Shown: positions 46,185-54,719 of the stretch, piece after piece
Numbering within the stretch: the first letter of the stretch is position 1
Layout of the letters: each line of letters begins with the position of its first letter
Origin: Halobacteriales archaeon QS_5_70_15
Lineage (GTDB): Archaea > Halobacteriota > Halobacteria > Halobacteriales > Haloarculaceae
DNA length: 64,000 nt
NCBI GenBank assembly: GCA_003022005.1
Contig: PXRQ01000080.1
Span: 1 to 64,000, forward strand
Direction: 5' to 3'
Notes under the pieces: generated by a model
The model's database searches: none
The model's input: only the letters and a program-made list of their open reading frames with translations
What the model was told of the DNA's origin: nothing
Program-made: the position numbers and the translations under genes

Positions 46185-47573
46185 ATGACCGACGACGAAC
46201 CGACGGAGGTCGTCACCGTGTTCCTCCGCAACGCCGGGGAGGTCGTCCTGCTCCGCCGGAGCGACGAGGTCGGTTCCTCCCCCGGGCGGTGGGGTGGGGT
46301 TGCCGGGCACGCGGAGCGCGAGGCCGCAGCGATCGAAGGGAGCGAGGCCTCGGAAGGGCGACCAGCGAGGGACCGGAGGTCCCTCGGGCCGTGCGAGCAG
46401 CGCGGGGCGAAGCCCCGCGGGCCGTGTGAGCGGGCGGAGCCCGCGAAGGGACGGCGGAGCCGCGAGCAGACGGGGAGCGGAGCGACCCGAGAGCGAAGCG
46501 ACCCGGACGGCGCGGCACACGAGGAGATACGCGAGGAGACCGGCATCGACCCCGCGACCCTCGACCTCGTCCGGCGGGGCGAGCCGTTCCCCGTCGAGGA
46601 CGGCGAGTACGCCTGGCGGGTCCACCCCTACCTGTTCGACTGCACGACCCGAGAGGTGGAGACGAACGACGAGACCGCCGGGTACGAGTGGGTCCCGCCG
46701 ACCGAGATACTCCGGCGGGAGACGAGCGAGGCTTCGGAACGCCGAGCGGGCGAAGCCCGCGAGACAGTTCCCGACCTCTGGACCTCATACGACCGCCTCC
46801 GGCCCACGCCCGGGACGATCGCCGAGGACGCCGAGCACGGGTCGTCGTACCTCTCGCTCCGGGCGCTCGAGTGTCTCCGCGACGAGGCCGCGATCGCGGT
46901 CGAGCGCGCGGGCGACTGGGAGGACCTCGCAAGCGTCGCCCGCGATCTGCGCTCGGCCCGGCCGTCGATGGCCGTCGTCGCCAACCGCGTGAACCGGGCG
47001 ATGCACGAGGCGAGCGGGGAGCGGGACGCGGTCGAACGGGCCGCCGTCGAGGGACACCGCAGAGCACGGGAGGCCGACGCCGGGGCTGCCACCCTCGACC
47101 CCGACTGGGACCGGGTCCTCACGCTCTCCCGGTCCGGAACCGTCCGGCGGGCGCTCCTCGGAGCGACGGCGCTCGAACGGGTCTTCGTCGCCGAGTCCCG
47201 GCCCGCCCGCGAGGGGGTCGGCGTCGCCGAGCGGCTCGCCGGCGAGTACCGGGTCACCCTCCACACCGACGCGGCCGTCGCGCACGTCCTCGCCACCCAC
47301 CAGGTGGACGCGGTGGTCGTCGGCGCCGACGCCGTCCTCGCCGACGGCTCGGTGGTGAACAAGACCGGAACCCGTTCGGCGGCGCTGGCCGCCGACCGCG
47401 AGGACGTCCCCCTCCACGCCGTCTGTGCCGCGGACAAGATCAGCCCCGACGAGGAGCCCCGCCTCGAGGCACCGGGCCTCGTGACCGCCGTCCGGACCGA
47501 ACGGGGCCCCCTCGATACTGGGGGGATCCGGGCGGTCGCACGCGAACACGCCGACCTCGCCGGCTGGGAGTGA
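46185..47573 (+). CDS. NUDIX-eIF2B-like fusion protein with two in-frame repeat insertions
   Basis: A 462-residue fusion from ATG 46185. NUDIX strands VVTVFLRNAGEVVLLRRSDE and the Nudix box start GGVAGHAE are followed by about 61 foreign residues (RSLGPCEQRGAKPRG and similar) before the box resumes as HEEIREETGIDPATLDLVRR. A second insertion adds 14 residues at RRET. From about residue 220 an eIF2B alpha/beta/delta-related domain follows: VLTLSRSGTVRRALL, VVVGADAVLADGSVVNKTGT and HAVCAADKISPDEE. The fusion itself is a haloarchaeal family. The frame stays open through both insertions, but the Nudix Gly and Glu residues are far apart in sequence, so catalysis by this domain is doubtful. Confidence 0.8.
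   Translation: MTDDEPTEVVTVFLRNAGEVVLLRRSDEVGSSPGRWGGVAGHAEREAAAIEGSEASEGRPARDRRSLGPCEQRGAKPRGPCERAEPAKGRRSREQTGSGATRERSDPDGAAHEEIREETGIDPATLDLVRRGEPFPVEDGEYAWRVHPYLFDCTTREVETNDETAGYEWVPPTEILRRETSEASERRAGEARETVPDLWTSYDRLRPTPGTIAEDAEHGSSYLSLRALECLRDEAAIAVERAGDWEDLASVARDLRSARPSMAVVANRVNRAMHEASGERDAVERAAVEGHRRAREADAGAATLDPDWDRVLTLSRSGTVRRALLGATALERVFVAESRPAREGVGVAERLAGEYRVTLHTDAAVAHVLATHQVDAVVVGADAVLADGSVVNKTGTRSAALAADREDVPLHAVCAADKISPDEEPRLEAPGLVTAVRTERGPLDTGGIRAVAREHADLAGWE
46317..46499 (+). repeat. In-frame palindrome-rich insertion inside the Nudix box
   Basis: About 183 bp (61 codons) of DNA made of GAGCG/CGAAGC-type imperfect palindromes, such as GGACCGGAGGTCCC and GCGGGGCGAAGCCCCGCG. It separates GHAE from the DPDGAAHEEIREE part of the Nudix box. 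The edges are estimated from the expected protein sequence. It shares a 16-bp block (46340-46355, one mismatch) with the second insertion. Confidence 0.7.
46719..46765 (+). repeat. 42-bp in-frame insertion flanked by GAGAC direct repeats
   Basis: GAGAC at 46719-46723 recurs at 46761-46765. Between them are 37 bp including GAGCGAGGCTTCGGAA and the palindrome GCGGGCGAAGCCCGC. Removing one repeat plus the insert restores the expected ILRRETVPDLW. The 42-bp gain is exactly 14 codons. Confidence 0.75.
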
Positions 47574-47661
47574 ACGGGCGCCTCGCCGATCGGGGCCGAA
47601 CGTGCATCCGGGCCCCGCCCCGTTGGATTTTAGTCCGTTTCGCCCGTACTTCCACGCTGGT

Positions 47662-47982
47662 ATGATGCCGCAACTGCCCGGTCTCCCTACCGATCCGCTC
47701 GTGGGTTTCGCGGTCGCGGCAGTCGCGGTGAACGCGCTGAGCGCGTACCTCGCGTACCGGATCGCCCGGTCGGTCGGGTCCGCGGTCGCCGGGGACGCCC
47801 GGGGGGACGCCCGTGAGGGGTCGTCGGGTGCCCGCGACGGCGACCTGACCGTCGAGTGCCGGGAGTGTGGTACCGAGAACGAGGCCGGCTACCGGTACTG
47901 CCGCGAGTGCGTCACGGAACTCCCGGGGACCGTCGCGTTCGAGCGGGGGAGCTCCGGCCCCGCCGGACGGCTCGTCCGGTGA
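47662..47982 (+). CDS. Membrane-anchored zinc-ribbon protein (DUF7577-like)
   Basis: A 106-residue protein. MMPQLPGLPTDPLVGFAVAA then VAVNALSAYLAYRIARSV make an N-terminal membrane span. After a Gly/Asp linker comes one zinc ribbon, CRECGTENEAGYRYCRECVT. ATG 47662 or 47665 can start it. This layout is typical of haloarchaeal ribbon-tailed membrane proteins of unknown function. Confidence 0.72.
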   Translation: MMPQLPGLPTDPLVGFAVAAVAVNALSAYLAYRIARSVGSAVAGDARGDAREGSSGARDGDLTVECRECGTENEAGYRYCRECVTELPGTVAFERGSSGPAGRLVR

Positions 47983-48135
47983 CCGCCCTTCGGGGACCCG
48001 GCCGAGGACCTCGGCGACCGACAAGAGTGAAACCCGGCGAGGTCGTACCACCGTCCGGCGGCAGTGACGAGGGTTACCCCCACCGAGCCCCTTGTGACGA
48101 GGCTCCTCATCCGAGCCGCCCGCTCCGTCGAACCG

Positions 48136-48179
48136 CACAGCCACCGCACAGCCACCGCACAGCCACCGCACAGCCGCCG
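48136..48179 (+). repeat. Four tandem 11-bp units (CACAGCCACCG)
   Basis: Three exact copies and one with a single change lie 35 bp upstream of the GTG start of the DUF3179 gene. An 11-bp period is unsuited to coding, so this is probably a non-coding leader or promoter-proximal repeat. Confidence 0.85.
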
Positions 48180-48213
48180 CGCCCTTACCTCGCTCGACGC
48201 GAAACGGATCCCC

Positions 48214-48981
48214 GTGGAGCGCCGTGCGTTCCTCGCGGGCGTCACGACCGGACTCGCCGGCACGGCCGGCTGTCTCGTCGGCTACCGCGGCGGGGACGGA
48301 AGCGAGGAGCCGACGACGGAGTATCCGGGCATCGCCGAGTACGGCTACCCCGGGACGATCTGCGAGGAGGAGCGCCGCCCCGACGCCATCCCGGCCATCG
48401 ACGACCCCGCTTTCGGGGCTAACTGGGACGGCGCTGATCTGCCCGAGGCGTACCGCCCGGGCGGGCTGACCGACGACCGGGTGGTCCTCGGCGTCTCCAG
48501 GGACGGCGCGGCGCACGCGTACCCGCTCGCGGTGCTCGCCCGACACGAGGTGGTGAACGACACTCTCGGCGACCCGCTGCTCGTGACGTACTGCCCGATC
48601 TGTCGGTCCGGCCTCGTGGCGAGCCGGGAGCTGGACGGCGAGGTGGCGACGTTCGGCGTCACGGGGCTGCTGTGGAAACCCCCCGACGCCTACGCGGCCG
48701 CGAGCGAGGCTGACGGCACTGTCGTCGGCGCGAGCGAATCGGATCCCGACGCGAGCGTCCGGGACTCGGGCAACCTCGTCATGTACGACGAGCCGACCGG
48801 CTCGCGCTGGAGCCAGGTGCTCGCGGAGGCCATCTGCGGTCCGAGGACGGGCGAGAGCCTGGAGATACGCCCCTCGACGGTGACGACGTGGGGGCAGTGG
48901 CGCTCCGGGCACCCCGACACCGGGGTGCTACTCCCGCCGCCGCTCTCGGGGACGCTGGACCCCGCCGAACGCGTCGGGTGA
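48214..48981 (+). CDS. DUF3179 lipoprotein, probably C-terminally shortened
   Basis: GTG 48214 begins VERRAFLAGVTTGLAGTAGC, a Tat lipoprotein signal with lipobox Cys. The DUF3179 domain follows: PDAIPAIDDPAFGA, AYPLAVLARHEVVNDTLGDP and LLVTYCPICRSGLVASREL with its conserved CPxC. Later come MYDEPTGSRWSQVLAEAICG and HPDTGVLLPPPLSGTLD. Relatives I recall continue with another copy of the repeat; here the frame stops at DPAERVG after 255 residues. It is possibly truncated. DUF3179 function is unknown. Confidence 0.7.
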   Translation: MERRAFLAGVTTGLAGTAGCLVGYRGGDGSEEPTTEYPGIAEYGYPGTICEEERRPDAIPAIDDPAFGANWDGADLPEAYRPGGLTDDRVVLGVSRDGAAHAYPLAVLARHEVVNDTLGDPLLVTYCPICRSGLVASRELDGEVATFGVTGLLWKPPDAYAAASEADGTVVGASESDPDASVRDSGNLVMYDEPTGSRWSQVLAEAICGPRTGESLEIRPSTVTTWGQWRSGHPDTGVLLPPPLSGTLDPAERVG

Positions 48982-49087
48982 GCGCCGGCGCCTCGATCCG
49001 GGCGTATGGGCTCCGGGCGGGAGACCGCGTCGTGTTCGAGGTGTCGCGGCGGGGCACGGGGCGGACGGACGGCGGTAGTCGCGCGGG

Positions 49088-49609
49088 TCAGAGCACCGAC
49101 CGCTGACAGGTACCACAGAGGGTCTCCTCCTTGACGTCGACCTCGCGGACGGTGGGCGAGAAGCTCATGACACAGCGGTTGTTGTCGCAGTGCTCCAGCC
49201 CGAGGGTGTGGCCGATCTCGTGGACGACCTCCTTGCGGACGCGGTCGGCGAACACGTCGCCGGTCGACTTCGACGCGAGCCCGCCGTCCGAGGAGGTCTG
49301 GAGGCGGAACGTGGAGATGACCGAGCCGTTGCCGGAGAGGTAGGCGAGGCCGAAGACGTAGTTGCGCCGGCGGTAGTAGAGGTCGTCGGGCGTGATGGCG
49401 ATGTTCTTCTCCCCCGACCCCACCCTGGAGGCGAGTTCGATGAACTCCTCGGCCCGGTACTGCTGCCGGCCGGGGTCGTACGCGCCGTCGGGGACGTCCT
49501 GCTGGTCGTGGATAGTGACCTCGCAGTCGTAGACCGTCCGCAGTCCAGCGGAGGCCTCCCGCTTGACGACAGCGGGGACATCGCCCACCGGCACGATGTC
49601 GACGTGCAT
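49088..49609 (-). CDS. amzA: Archaemetzincin
   Basis: A 173-residue metalloprotease-fold protein. VVHEIGHTLGLEHCDNNRCV carries the extended zinc motif HExxHxxGxxHC followed by CX4C-type cysteines, and MSFSPTVREVDVKEETLCGT with CQRSVL supplies the Met-turn and the second zinc site cysteines. Length is typical. Peptidase activity of archaeal members is not well established. Confidence 0.95.
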   Translation of the reverse strand: MHVDIVPVGDVPAVVKREASAGLRTVYDCEVTIHDQQDVPDGAYDPGRQQYRAEEFIELASRVGSGEKNIAITPDDLYYRRRNYVFGLAYLSGNGSVISTFRLQTSSDGGLASKSTGDVFADRVRKEVVHEIGHTLGLEHCDNNRCVMSFSPTVREVDVKEETLCGTCQRSVL

Positions 49610-49648
49610 GCGAAAGCCTTAGACTGGCCAGTTCATAAACGTCCCGAC

Positions 49649-50086
49649 GTGTTGCACGACTCGTGCGCGGCCCTCGTCTCCCGGTTGGCAGGATACGACC
49701 GCGCCGTCGAGGTCGGGGTCGGCGGGCGCCCCGAGGTCGCCGCCGGACTCGCCGACCGGGGCGTCGAGGTCGTCGCCACCGACGTCCGTCCCTGCGGGAC
49801 GCCGCCCGGCGTGGCCTTCGCCCGCGAGGACGTCACCGACCCGGACCCGGGCCGGTACGAGTCCATCGACGTCGTCTACGCGCTGCGCTGTCCGCCCGAG
49901 CTACAGCGCCCGCTCCGGGACGTAGCCCGCCTCGGCGACGCCGACTGCTTTTTCACCACCCTCGGAACCGACCCGGCGGTGGTCCCGACGGACCCCGAGA
50001 CGCTCGACGGGACGACGCTGTTCCGCGTCCGGACCGACCGTCCCGGGGCGCGGGACGCGACCGCGAACGGAGGTTGGCGGGCGTGA
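49649..50086 (+). CDS. UPF0146 family protein
   Basis: A 145-residue Rossmann-like protein with GTG start at 49649. [20 protein letters not shown] and [19 protein letters not shown] resemble a minimal SAM-methyltransferase core, then [20 protein letters not shown] and [20 protein letters not shown]. Family members have no proven activity. TATA-like TTCATAAAC is upstream. The stop overlaps the next gene as GTGA. Confidence 0.85.
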   Translation: MLHDSCAALVSRLAGYDRAVEVGVGGRPEVAAGLADRGVEVVATDVRPCGTPPGVAFAREDVTDPDPGRYESIDVVYALRCPPELQRPLRDVARLGDADCFFTTLGTDPAVVPTDPETLDGTTLFRVRTDRPGARDATANGGWRA

Positions 50087-50939
50087 GCGGCCCGCTCCGC
50101 GTCGACGCCGTCGTCCTCGACGTCGACGGCGTGCTCGTCGACGTGGCCGACTCCTACCGCCGTGCAGCGACCTCCAGCGGTTCAAGCACGCCGGCGGATT
50201 CAACAACGACTGGGAACTCACGTACGCCGTCGCGCTGTACGTGCTCGCGAGCCGCGAGGGGTTCGACCGCGACCCCGGCGGGTTCGCCGATCTCGTCGCG
50301 GCCACCGGCGGAGGACTCTCGGGCGCCGAGGCGGTCGTCGCGGACGCGCTCGCCCCGAACCGTCGCGAGCGAGTCCACGACGCGTGGGACCGCGAACGGC
50401 TCCGCGGGACGTTCCAGCGGCTCTACCTCGGACCCGGTCTCTACCGCGAACTCGAGGGGGGCGACCCGGACGCGCCCGGGATCGACCCCGACGAGGGCGG
50501 GTTCATCCACGACGAGCCGACCCTGATCGACGCGGAAGCGCGGGACGAACTCCTCGAGCGGTTCGACGTCGGCGTCCTCACCGGTCGCCCGGCAGCCGAG
50601 GCCGACATCGCCCTCGAGCGGGCGGGGCTGGATCTCCCCGATGCGGCGGTGTTCACCATGGACAGCGACCACCCCGGCAAGCCCGAACCGGACGCGCTCC
50701 TCGCGCTCGCTGACCGGTTCGACGCCGACGCGCTCGCGTTCGTCGGCGACACCCTCGACGACGTCCGGACCGCCGTCAACGCCCGCGAGACCGACGCCCG
50801 GAACCGGGAGTTCCACGGCGTGGGCGTCCTCACGGGCGGGCTAACCGGCGAGGAGGGACGCCGGAAGTTCCGACGGGCCGGGGCGGAGGTCGTGCTGGAC
50901 GGCGTGAACGACCTGCCCGGCGTGCTGGAACCACGGTAG
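50083..50939 (+). pseudogene. HAD phosphatase (TIGR01548-like), internal deletion with frameshift
   Basis: GTG 50083 overlaps the UPF0146 stop. The first 28 residues ([20 protein letters not shown]) hold the HAD nucleophile. The frame then breaks near 50170 and continues as [40 protein letters not shown] (motif II), [20 protein letters not shown] (motif III Lys) and [20 protein letters not shown] (motif IV). About 20 cap residues are missing. All catalytic motifs survive but in two frames. Confidence 0.75.
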
Positions 50940-51077
50940 CCCACGCGTCGTGCCGTCGTATCGCTCGCGCCCTCCGTCTCGGCCGGCGCACTCGCTCCCC
51001 TCGAGGGGGAGCCGGGCGAATCCCTTGCCCGGCGCGTTCCCCTCGGATTTCCCCGTACCGACCGATACGTCCCCGGC

Positions 51078-51464
51078 GTGTCCCCGCGCCTGCACCCCGA
51101 GTTCCTCCCGACCGTCGGCGTGCTCCTGACCGTGACGTTCCTGGCCGGAGCGTACCTCTCACCGCCGGATCCGTTCGCCCAACTGCTGTATGCCGTCCCC
51201 GGCGCCGTCCTCTCCGGCCTCGTCGCCGCCCTGCTCACGTACGGCGGCGGCTACGACCGACTCGGCGTCGCGCCGTCGGGACGCGATCACGTCTGGACCG
51301 CCGTCGGGGTCCTCGCCGTCACTGCCCTCCTGGGACTCCTCGTCCCGGACCCGACCGCCGTCGTCGCGAACGGCGCCGCAGTGCTCGCGGGCCTGCTCGT
51401 CGGCGCGTGGCTCGGGTGGGGCCGCGGCCGCGAGCGCCTCGGTTTCCGCTCTCGGAACGCTTAA
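51078..51464 (+). CDS. Four-TM membrane protein
   Basis: A 128-residue protein with GTG start at 51078. Hydrophobic spans are FLPTVGVLLTVTFLAGAYL, LLYAVPGAVLSGLVAALLTY, TAVGVLAVTALLGLLV and GAAVLAGLLVGAWLGW. No family is recognised. It precedes the F420 reductase by 26 bp on the same strand, and may be co-transcribed. Confidence 0.65.
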   Translation: MSPRLHPEFLPTVGVLLTVTFLAGAYLSPPDPFAQLLYAVPGAVLSGLVAALLTYGGGYDRLGVAPSGRDHVWTAVGVLAVTALLGLLVPDPTAVVANGAAVLAGLLVGAWLGWGRGRERLGFRSRNA

Positions 51465-51489
51465 CGGAAGAACGCCCGACCCCCTCGGT

Positions 51490-52158
51490 ATGCGAATCGC
51501 ACTCCTCGGCGGGACCGGCGACATCGGCCAGGGACTGGCGCTCCGGTGGGCCTACGACACGACCCACGAGATACTGATCGGCTCCCGCGACCCCGAGCGG
51601 GCCCGCGAGAAGGCCGACGAGTACGAGACCGAACTCGACAGCCGCGGCGTCGAGTCCGAGATCAAGGGGTTCGCCAACGCGATGGCGGCCGACCGCGCCG
51701 ACGTCGTCGTGGCCGCGGTGCCCGCGTACCACCTCGTCGATACCGTCGAGACGGTCGCGGACCGCCTCGACGGGGAGACCGTCCTCGTGTCGCCGGCTGT
51801 GGGGATGAAGCGCGACGAGGACGGGATGCACTACAACCGCCCCGGTGCCGGGAGCGTCACCGCGCTGGCGGCCGACGCCGCCCCCGACGGCGTGCCGATC
51901 GTCGGCGCGTTTCACAACCTCGCGGCCGGCCGCCTGGCCGACCTCGACGCGACCTTCGACTGGGACACGCTCCTCGTCGGCGACGACGAGGACGCCAAGG
52001 GGACCGTGGCCGACCTCGCCGAGGGCATCGAGGGGCTCCGAGCGGTCGACGCGGGCGGGCTCGCCAACGCCGCGGAGGTGGAGGCGGTCACCCCGCTGCT
52101 CATCAACGTCGCCCGGGCGAACGACGACCTCCCCGACCTCGGCGTGAAGTTCCACTGA
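51490..52158 (+). CDS. npdG: F420-dependent NADP reductase
   Basis: A 222-residue protein starting MRIALLGGTGDIGQGLALRW, the F420H2:NADP oxidoreductase dinucleotide loop. HEILIGSRDPERAREKADEY contains the NADP-phosphate Ser/Arg pair, and VVVAAVPAYHLVDTVETVAD and GAFHNLAAGRLADLD match the family. It shuttles hydride between F420 and NADP, and would supply reduced F420 to the protein at 56419. Confidence 0.92.
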   Translation: MRIALLGGTGDIGQGLALRWAYDTTHEILIGSRDPERAREKADEYETELDSRGVESEIKGFANAMAADRADVVVAAVPAYHLVDTVETVADRLDGETVLVSPAVGMKRDEDGMHYNRPGAGSVTALAADAAPDGVPIVGAFHNLAAGRLADLDATFDWDTLLVGDDEDAKGTVADLAEGIEGLRAVDAGGLANAAEVEAVTPLLINVARANDDLPDLGVKFH

Positions 52159-52260
52159 AGATCTAGATACCGACGTCTCCGGGCCCGGACCCCTCCTGTT
52201 CGGGAAGCGGAACCACGGCCGGTACGCGGCGAACGACCCGGGACGCCGCTTTCCGCGTCG

Positions 52261-52690
52261 GTGACCCCCTGCCCGCGCGCCGGCGCGCCGACCGCGGCAC
52301 GCGACCGGCAGGGGGACGCCCGAGCGCGGGTCGAGGCGCTCGCGGATGCGGGGGTGCTCCCCCGACCCGACGGTGAGCGAGCGGCCATCGAAGGCCGTCG
52401 TCCCGAGCGACGGCCCCGCCGACGCGGCCCTCGAGACCTGCGAGGAGTTCGCCGAGGCGGTCGCGACCCGGCCCGGCCCGGCGTCGACCCGGACCCGTTC
52501 CTCGAGGACCGGCCCGGCGTGGGCCGGTCGGGCCGCGCCGTCGTCCTCCCGGTAGTCTGTATCGCGGTCCGGCGCGACGGGGAGCTGACCGGGCTATAAC
52601 CCCTGCTGGAACGAGGGAACCCACCACGCCGTCGAGGACATCCTCGCGGCGCTAGAGTCCGGCCGGTCGAGGGCCTGCGGTAGGCGGGAG
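52261..52690 (+). pseudogene. Decayed gene, fragments in three frames
   Basis: Protein-like pieces follow one another on the forward strand in different frames: ARVEALADAGVLPRPDGE, AVVPSDGPADAALETCEEFA, DPFLEDRPGVGRSGRAVVLP with VVCIAVRRDGELTGL, then YPCWNEGTHHAVEDILAALE. Together they suggest one protein of about 140 residues with several small deletions. I do not recognise the family; the rest of 52159-52758 shows no gene. Confidence 0.5.
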
Positions 52691-52758
52691 CCCACGCTGT
52701 GCGGCGGTCGGGGGCGGAGCGGGAGCGGGAACAGGAGCAGGAGCAGGAGCGGGAGTCG

Positions 52759-54000
52759 TTAGACGCCCGTGGAGTAGCGGAGGATGCCGGCGACGCCGCC
52801 GAACGCCGTCAGGAGCTGTTCGCCCTTCTCGAAGTCGGTGGAGATGAACTTCGTCTCCGAGCCGCGCTGTTCGGCCAGCTCCATCAGGTGGTCGATGACG
52901 TCCTCGCGCGCCTCGGTCTCGGCCTCGGAGCCGTCCTCGCAGGTGTGCTCGGGCGTGTCGTGCCGGCGGTCGACCACCTCGAACTCCTGGCGGCCGTCGC
53001 AGTCGTAGACCACGACGTCCTTGCGGAGGTCCTCGCTGATGAGCAGCCGGTCGACCGCGCCCATGTTGAGGTTCTTCCGGGTCTGCTCGAAGCCGTAGGT
53101 GGCCTTCCCGCCGTCGTGGAGCTCCTCGAAGAACTCCTCCATCTCCCGCTTGTCCTTCATCACCTCGTGGTCGGCGAGCACGTCGCCCGCCGCGTCCACG
53201 AGGTCCTTCAGCCCGGACTCGTCGGTGTAGGAGACGTCGAACTTCCCGAGGACGAGGTCCCCGAGCTCGTGGTGGAGGTAGTCGCCGTCGAGGAACTCGT
53301 CCTTGGTGGGCGAGGGCCCGCCCACGAGGATGCCGTCCATCTCGTGGCGCTTGTCGACGAACAGCTCGTTGGCCATCCCGGCGACCTCCTGATAGAAGTT
53401 GTCGATCGCTTCCAGTCGAAGGCGGGCGAACCGCTGTGCGGACTGGCCACCCTTCCGCTGCTTGCCGGGGACCAGGGAGGTCGTCGACTTCACGGCCTCG
53501 ACGCGCTTGCCCTTCAGCCAGCCGACGTTGGCCTCCCGGCGGTCGAGGACGACGAGCCCGAACAGCCCCTTGTCCGCCAGCATCTCCTCCAGGGGCTCGG
53601 TGAGGAACTCCGAGTCGCAGTGGTACCGGAACGACTCGACCGGCTCCGGGGGCGACTCGAGCACCTTCGTGACCATGTCGGTCTGCCCGCCGCCGGTGTC
53701 GAACGCCCCCGAGAAGAGTACCATCCCGTTCTCCGGGGGGTAGGTGTCGTAGTAGCGCAGTCGGTCCTTGAGGCTCGTCAGGGCGTCCTGGACGGCCGTG
53801 CGGGTCTGTTTGGACTTGATGTTCGAGGCCTCGGAGTGTTCCTGCGTGACGTGGGCGACGACGTCGGAGATCTGCCGATCCTCGGGGACGTAGATGGAGA
53901 CCAGCTGGGTGCCCGACCCCCTGTAGTCCTTCAGCTCCTCGATCACCCGCTTGAACTCGTACTTCTGTCTGTCCGATTGTTCCTGCTCCTGCGTACTCAT
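52759..54000 (-). CDS. prf1: Peptide chain release factor aRF1
   Basis: A 413-residue eRF1-family protein. EASNIKSKQTRTAVQDAL contains the NIKS motif that reads stop codons; LVPGKQRKGGQSAQRFARLR contains the GGQ motif that triggers peptide release. The C-terminal domain (AVDRLLISEDLRKDVVVYDC, zinc-like CEDG loop) binds aRF3. It ends translation at all three stop codons. Confidence 0.97.
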   Translation of the reverse strand: MSTQEQEQSDRQKYEFKRVIEELKDYRGSGTQLVSIYVPEDRQISDVVAHVTQEHSEASNIKSKQTRTAVQDALTSLKDRLRYYDTYPPENGMVLFSGAFDTGGGQTDMVTKVLESPPEPVESFRYHCDSEFLTEPLEEMLADKGLFGLVVLDRREANVGWLKGKRVEAVKSTTSLVPGKQRKGGQSAQRFARLRLEAIDNFYQEVAGMANELFVDKRHEMDGILVGGPSPTKDEFLDGDYLHHELGDLVLGKFDVSYTDESGLKDLVDAAGDVLADHEVMKDKREMEEFFEELHDGGKATYGFEQTRKNLNMGAVDRLLISEDLRKDVVVYDCDGRQEFEVVDRRHDTPEHTCEDGSEAETEAREDVIDHLMELAEQRGSETKFISTDFEKGEQLLTAFGGVAGILRYSTGV

Positions 54001-54123
54001 CGACGGAACTAGGCCGAACGGCCGTAAGTAACTGTTGGGGCTGCCCTGCGGCGTCCCCGCGGGACGGTTCGGCCAGTGGTCGATAGGTCGCCGACACGCG
54101 ACCGGCCAGCGGGTTCGGCGGGC

Positions 54124-54190
54124 TATCGGCGTCCGTTACCGACGTCCTGCCGGAACAGGTCCGGTGAACGCCGGTAGATCGGTGACCGTA
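54124..54190. mobile_element. Inverted-repeat element, degenerate copy at a stop codon
   Basis: The right end GGTGACCGTA is followed by TCA (54191-54193), the TGA stop of the 43-residue gene. The inside aligns with the best copies: GTCCGTTACCGACG against GTCTTTTACCGAAG, and GGTGAACGCCGGTAGATC against GGTGATCGGCGGCAGATC (reverse orientation). The left end is eroded. Confidence 0.6.
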
Positions 54191-54322
54191 TCAGTCCTCC
54201 CGTCGGGCGTCGCGCTCCGCCGAGAGGTGCTCCCAGACCTCCGCACAGCCACACCCGTCCTCGACGTCCTGCAGGTGTACGTTCGTCTCCTCGGACCGCT
54301 CGGCTCGGTCGGTCTCGCCCAT
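54191..54322 (-). CDS. 43-residue acidic protein with CGC motif
   Basis: ATG 54322 gives MGETDRAERSEETNVHLQDV then EDGCGCAEVWEHLSAERDA. A CxC pair sits in a short helical peptide. CTATACCGG about 27 bp upstream is a plausible TATA box for a leaderless transcript. It diverges from the siroheme reductase gene, and I have the impression that similar small ORFs neighbour that gene in relatives, but cannot verify this. Confidence 0.6.
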   Translation of the reverse strand: MGETDRAERSEETNVHLQDVEDGCGCAEVWEHLSAERDARRED

Positions 54323-54719
54323 CGCCGTACGGTAGGACGGCGACCGGTATAGGGCCATCCGGCCCTGCAACGACGGCCACCGCTTCCCCGAACGGGCAAC
54401 ATCGTCCGGTTCCTGGTTCCCCGCGATGTCCCCAGAACCGGGGGACAGGTCACGGTTCCGGGCGGATCCGTCCGTCACCGAGCGCGGTGACGGCACGCTC
54501 GAGACGAATCCGGACGGGACCGGCGGCAGCACCCGCGAAACCCTCCGGAGTGGGGCGCGCCGCGCAGGGAGGGACGCGATGACCGTTCGACGATACCGGC
54601 AACCGTTTCTGGTTCCGGGAACCGACGACAGGCCTGGCCGGGACGGGGACGGACTTACGGGGAGCCGCGGTAGCGTGGGGCAGACGGACACCCACCGGCG
54701 GTGTCACAGGTGATCCCAC
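54323..54719. other. 397-bp divergent spacer upstream of the siroheme reductase
   Basis: No frame looks protein-like. Candidate regulatory sequence for the nitrite/sulfite reductase should lie here; no clear long palindrome was seen. CACAGGTGATCCCAC precedes the ATG and contains a weak GGTGAT ribosome-binding site. Confidence 0.45.

Noticed and set aside
46185..47573. Intein in the NUDIX-eIF2B-like protein
   Set aside because: The 61-residue insert has no Cys/Ser start, no HN end and no splicing blocks; it is translated palindromic repeat DNA.
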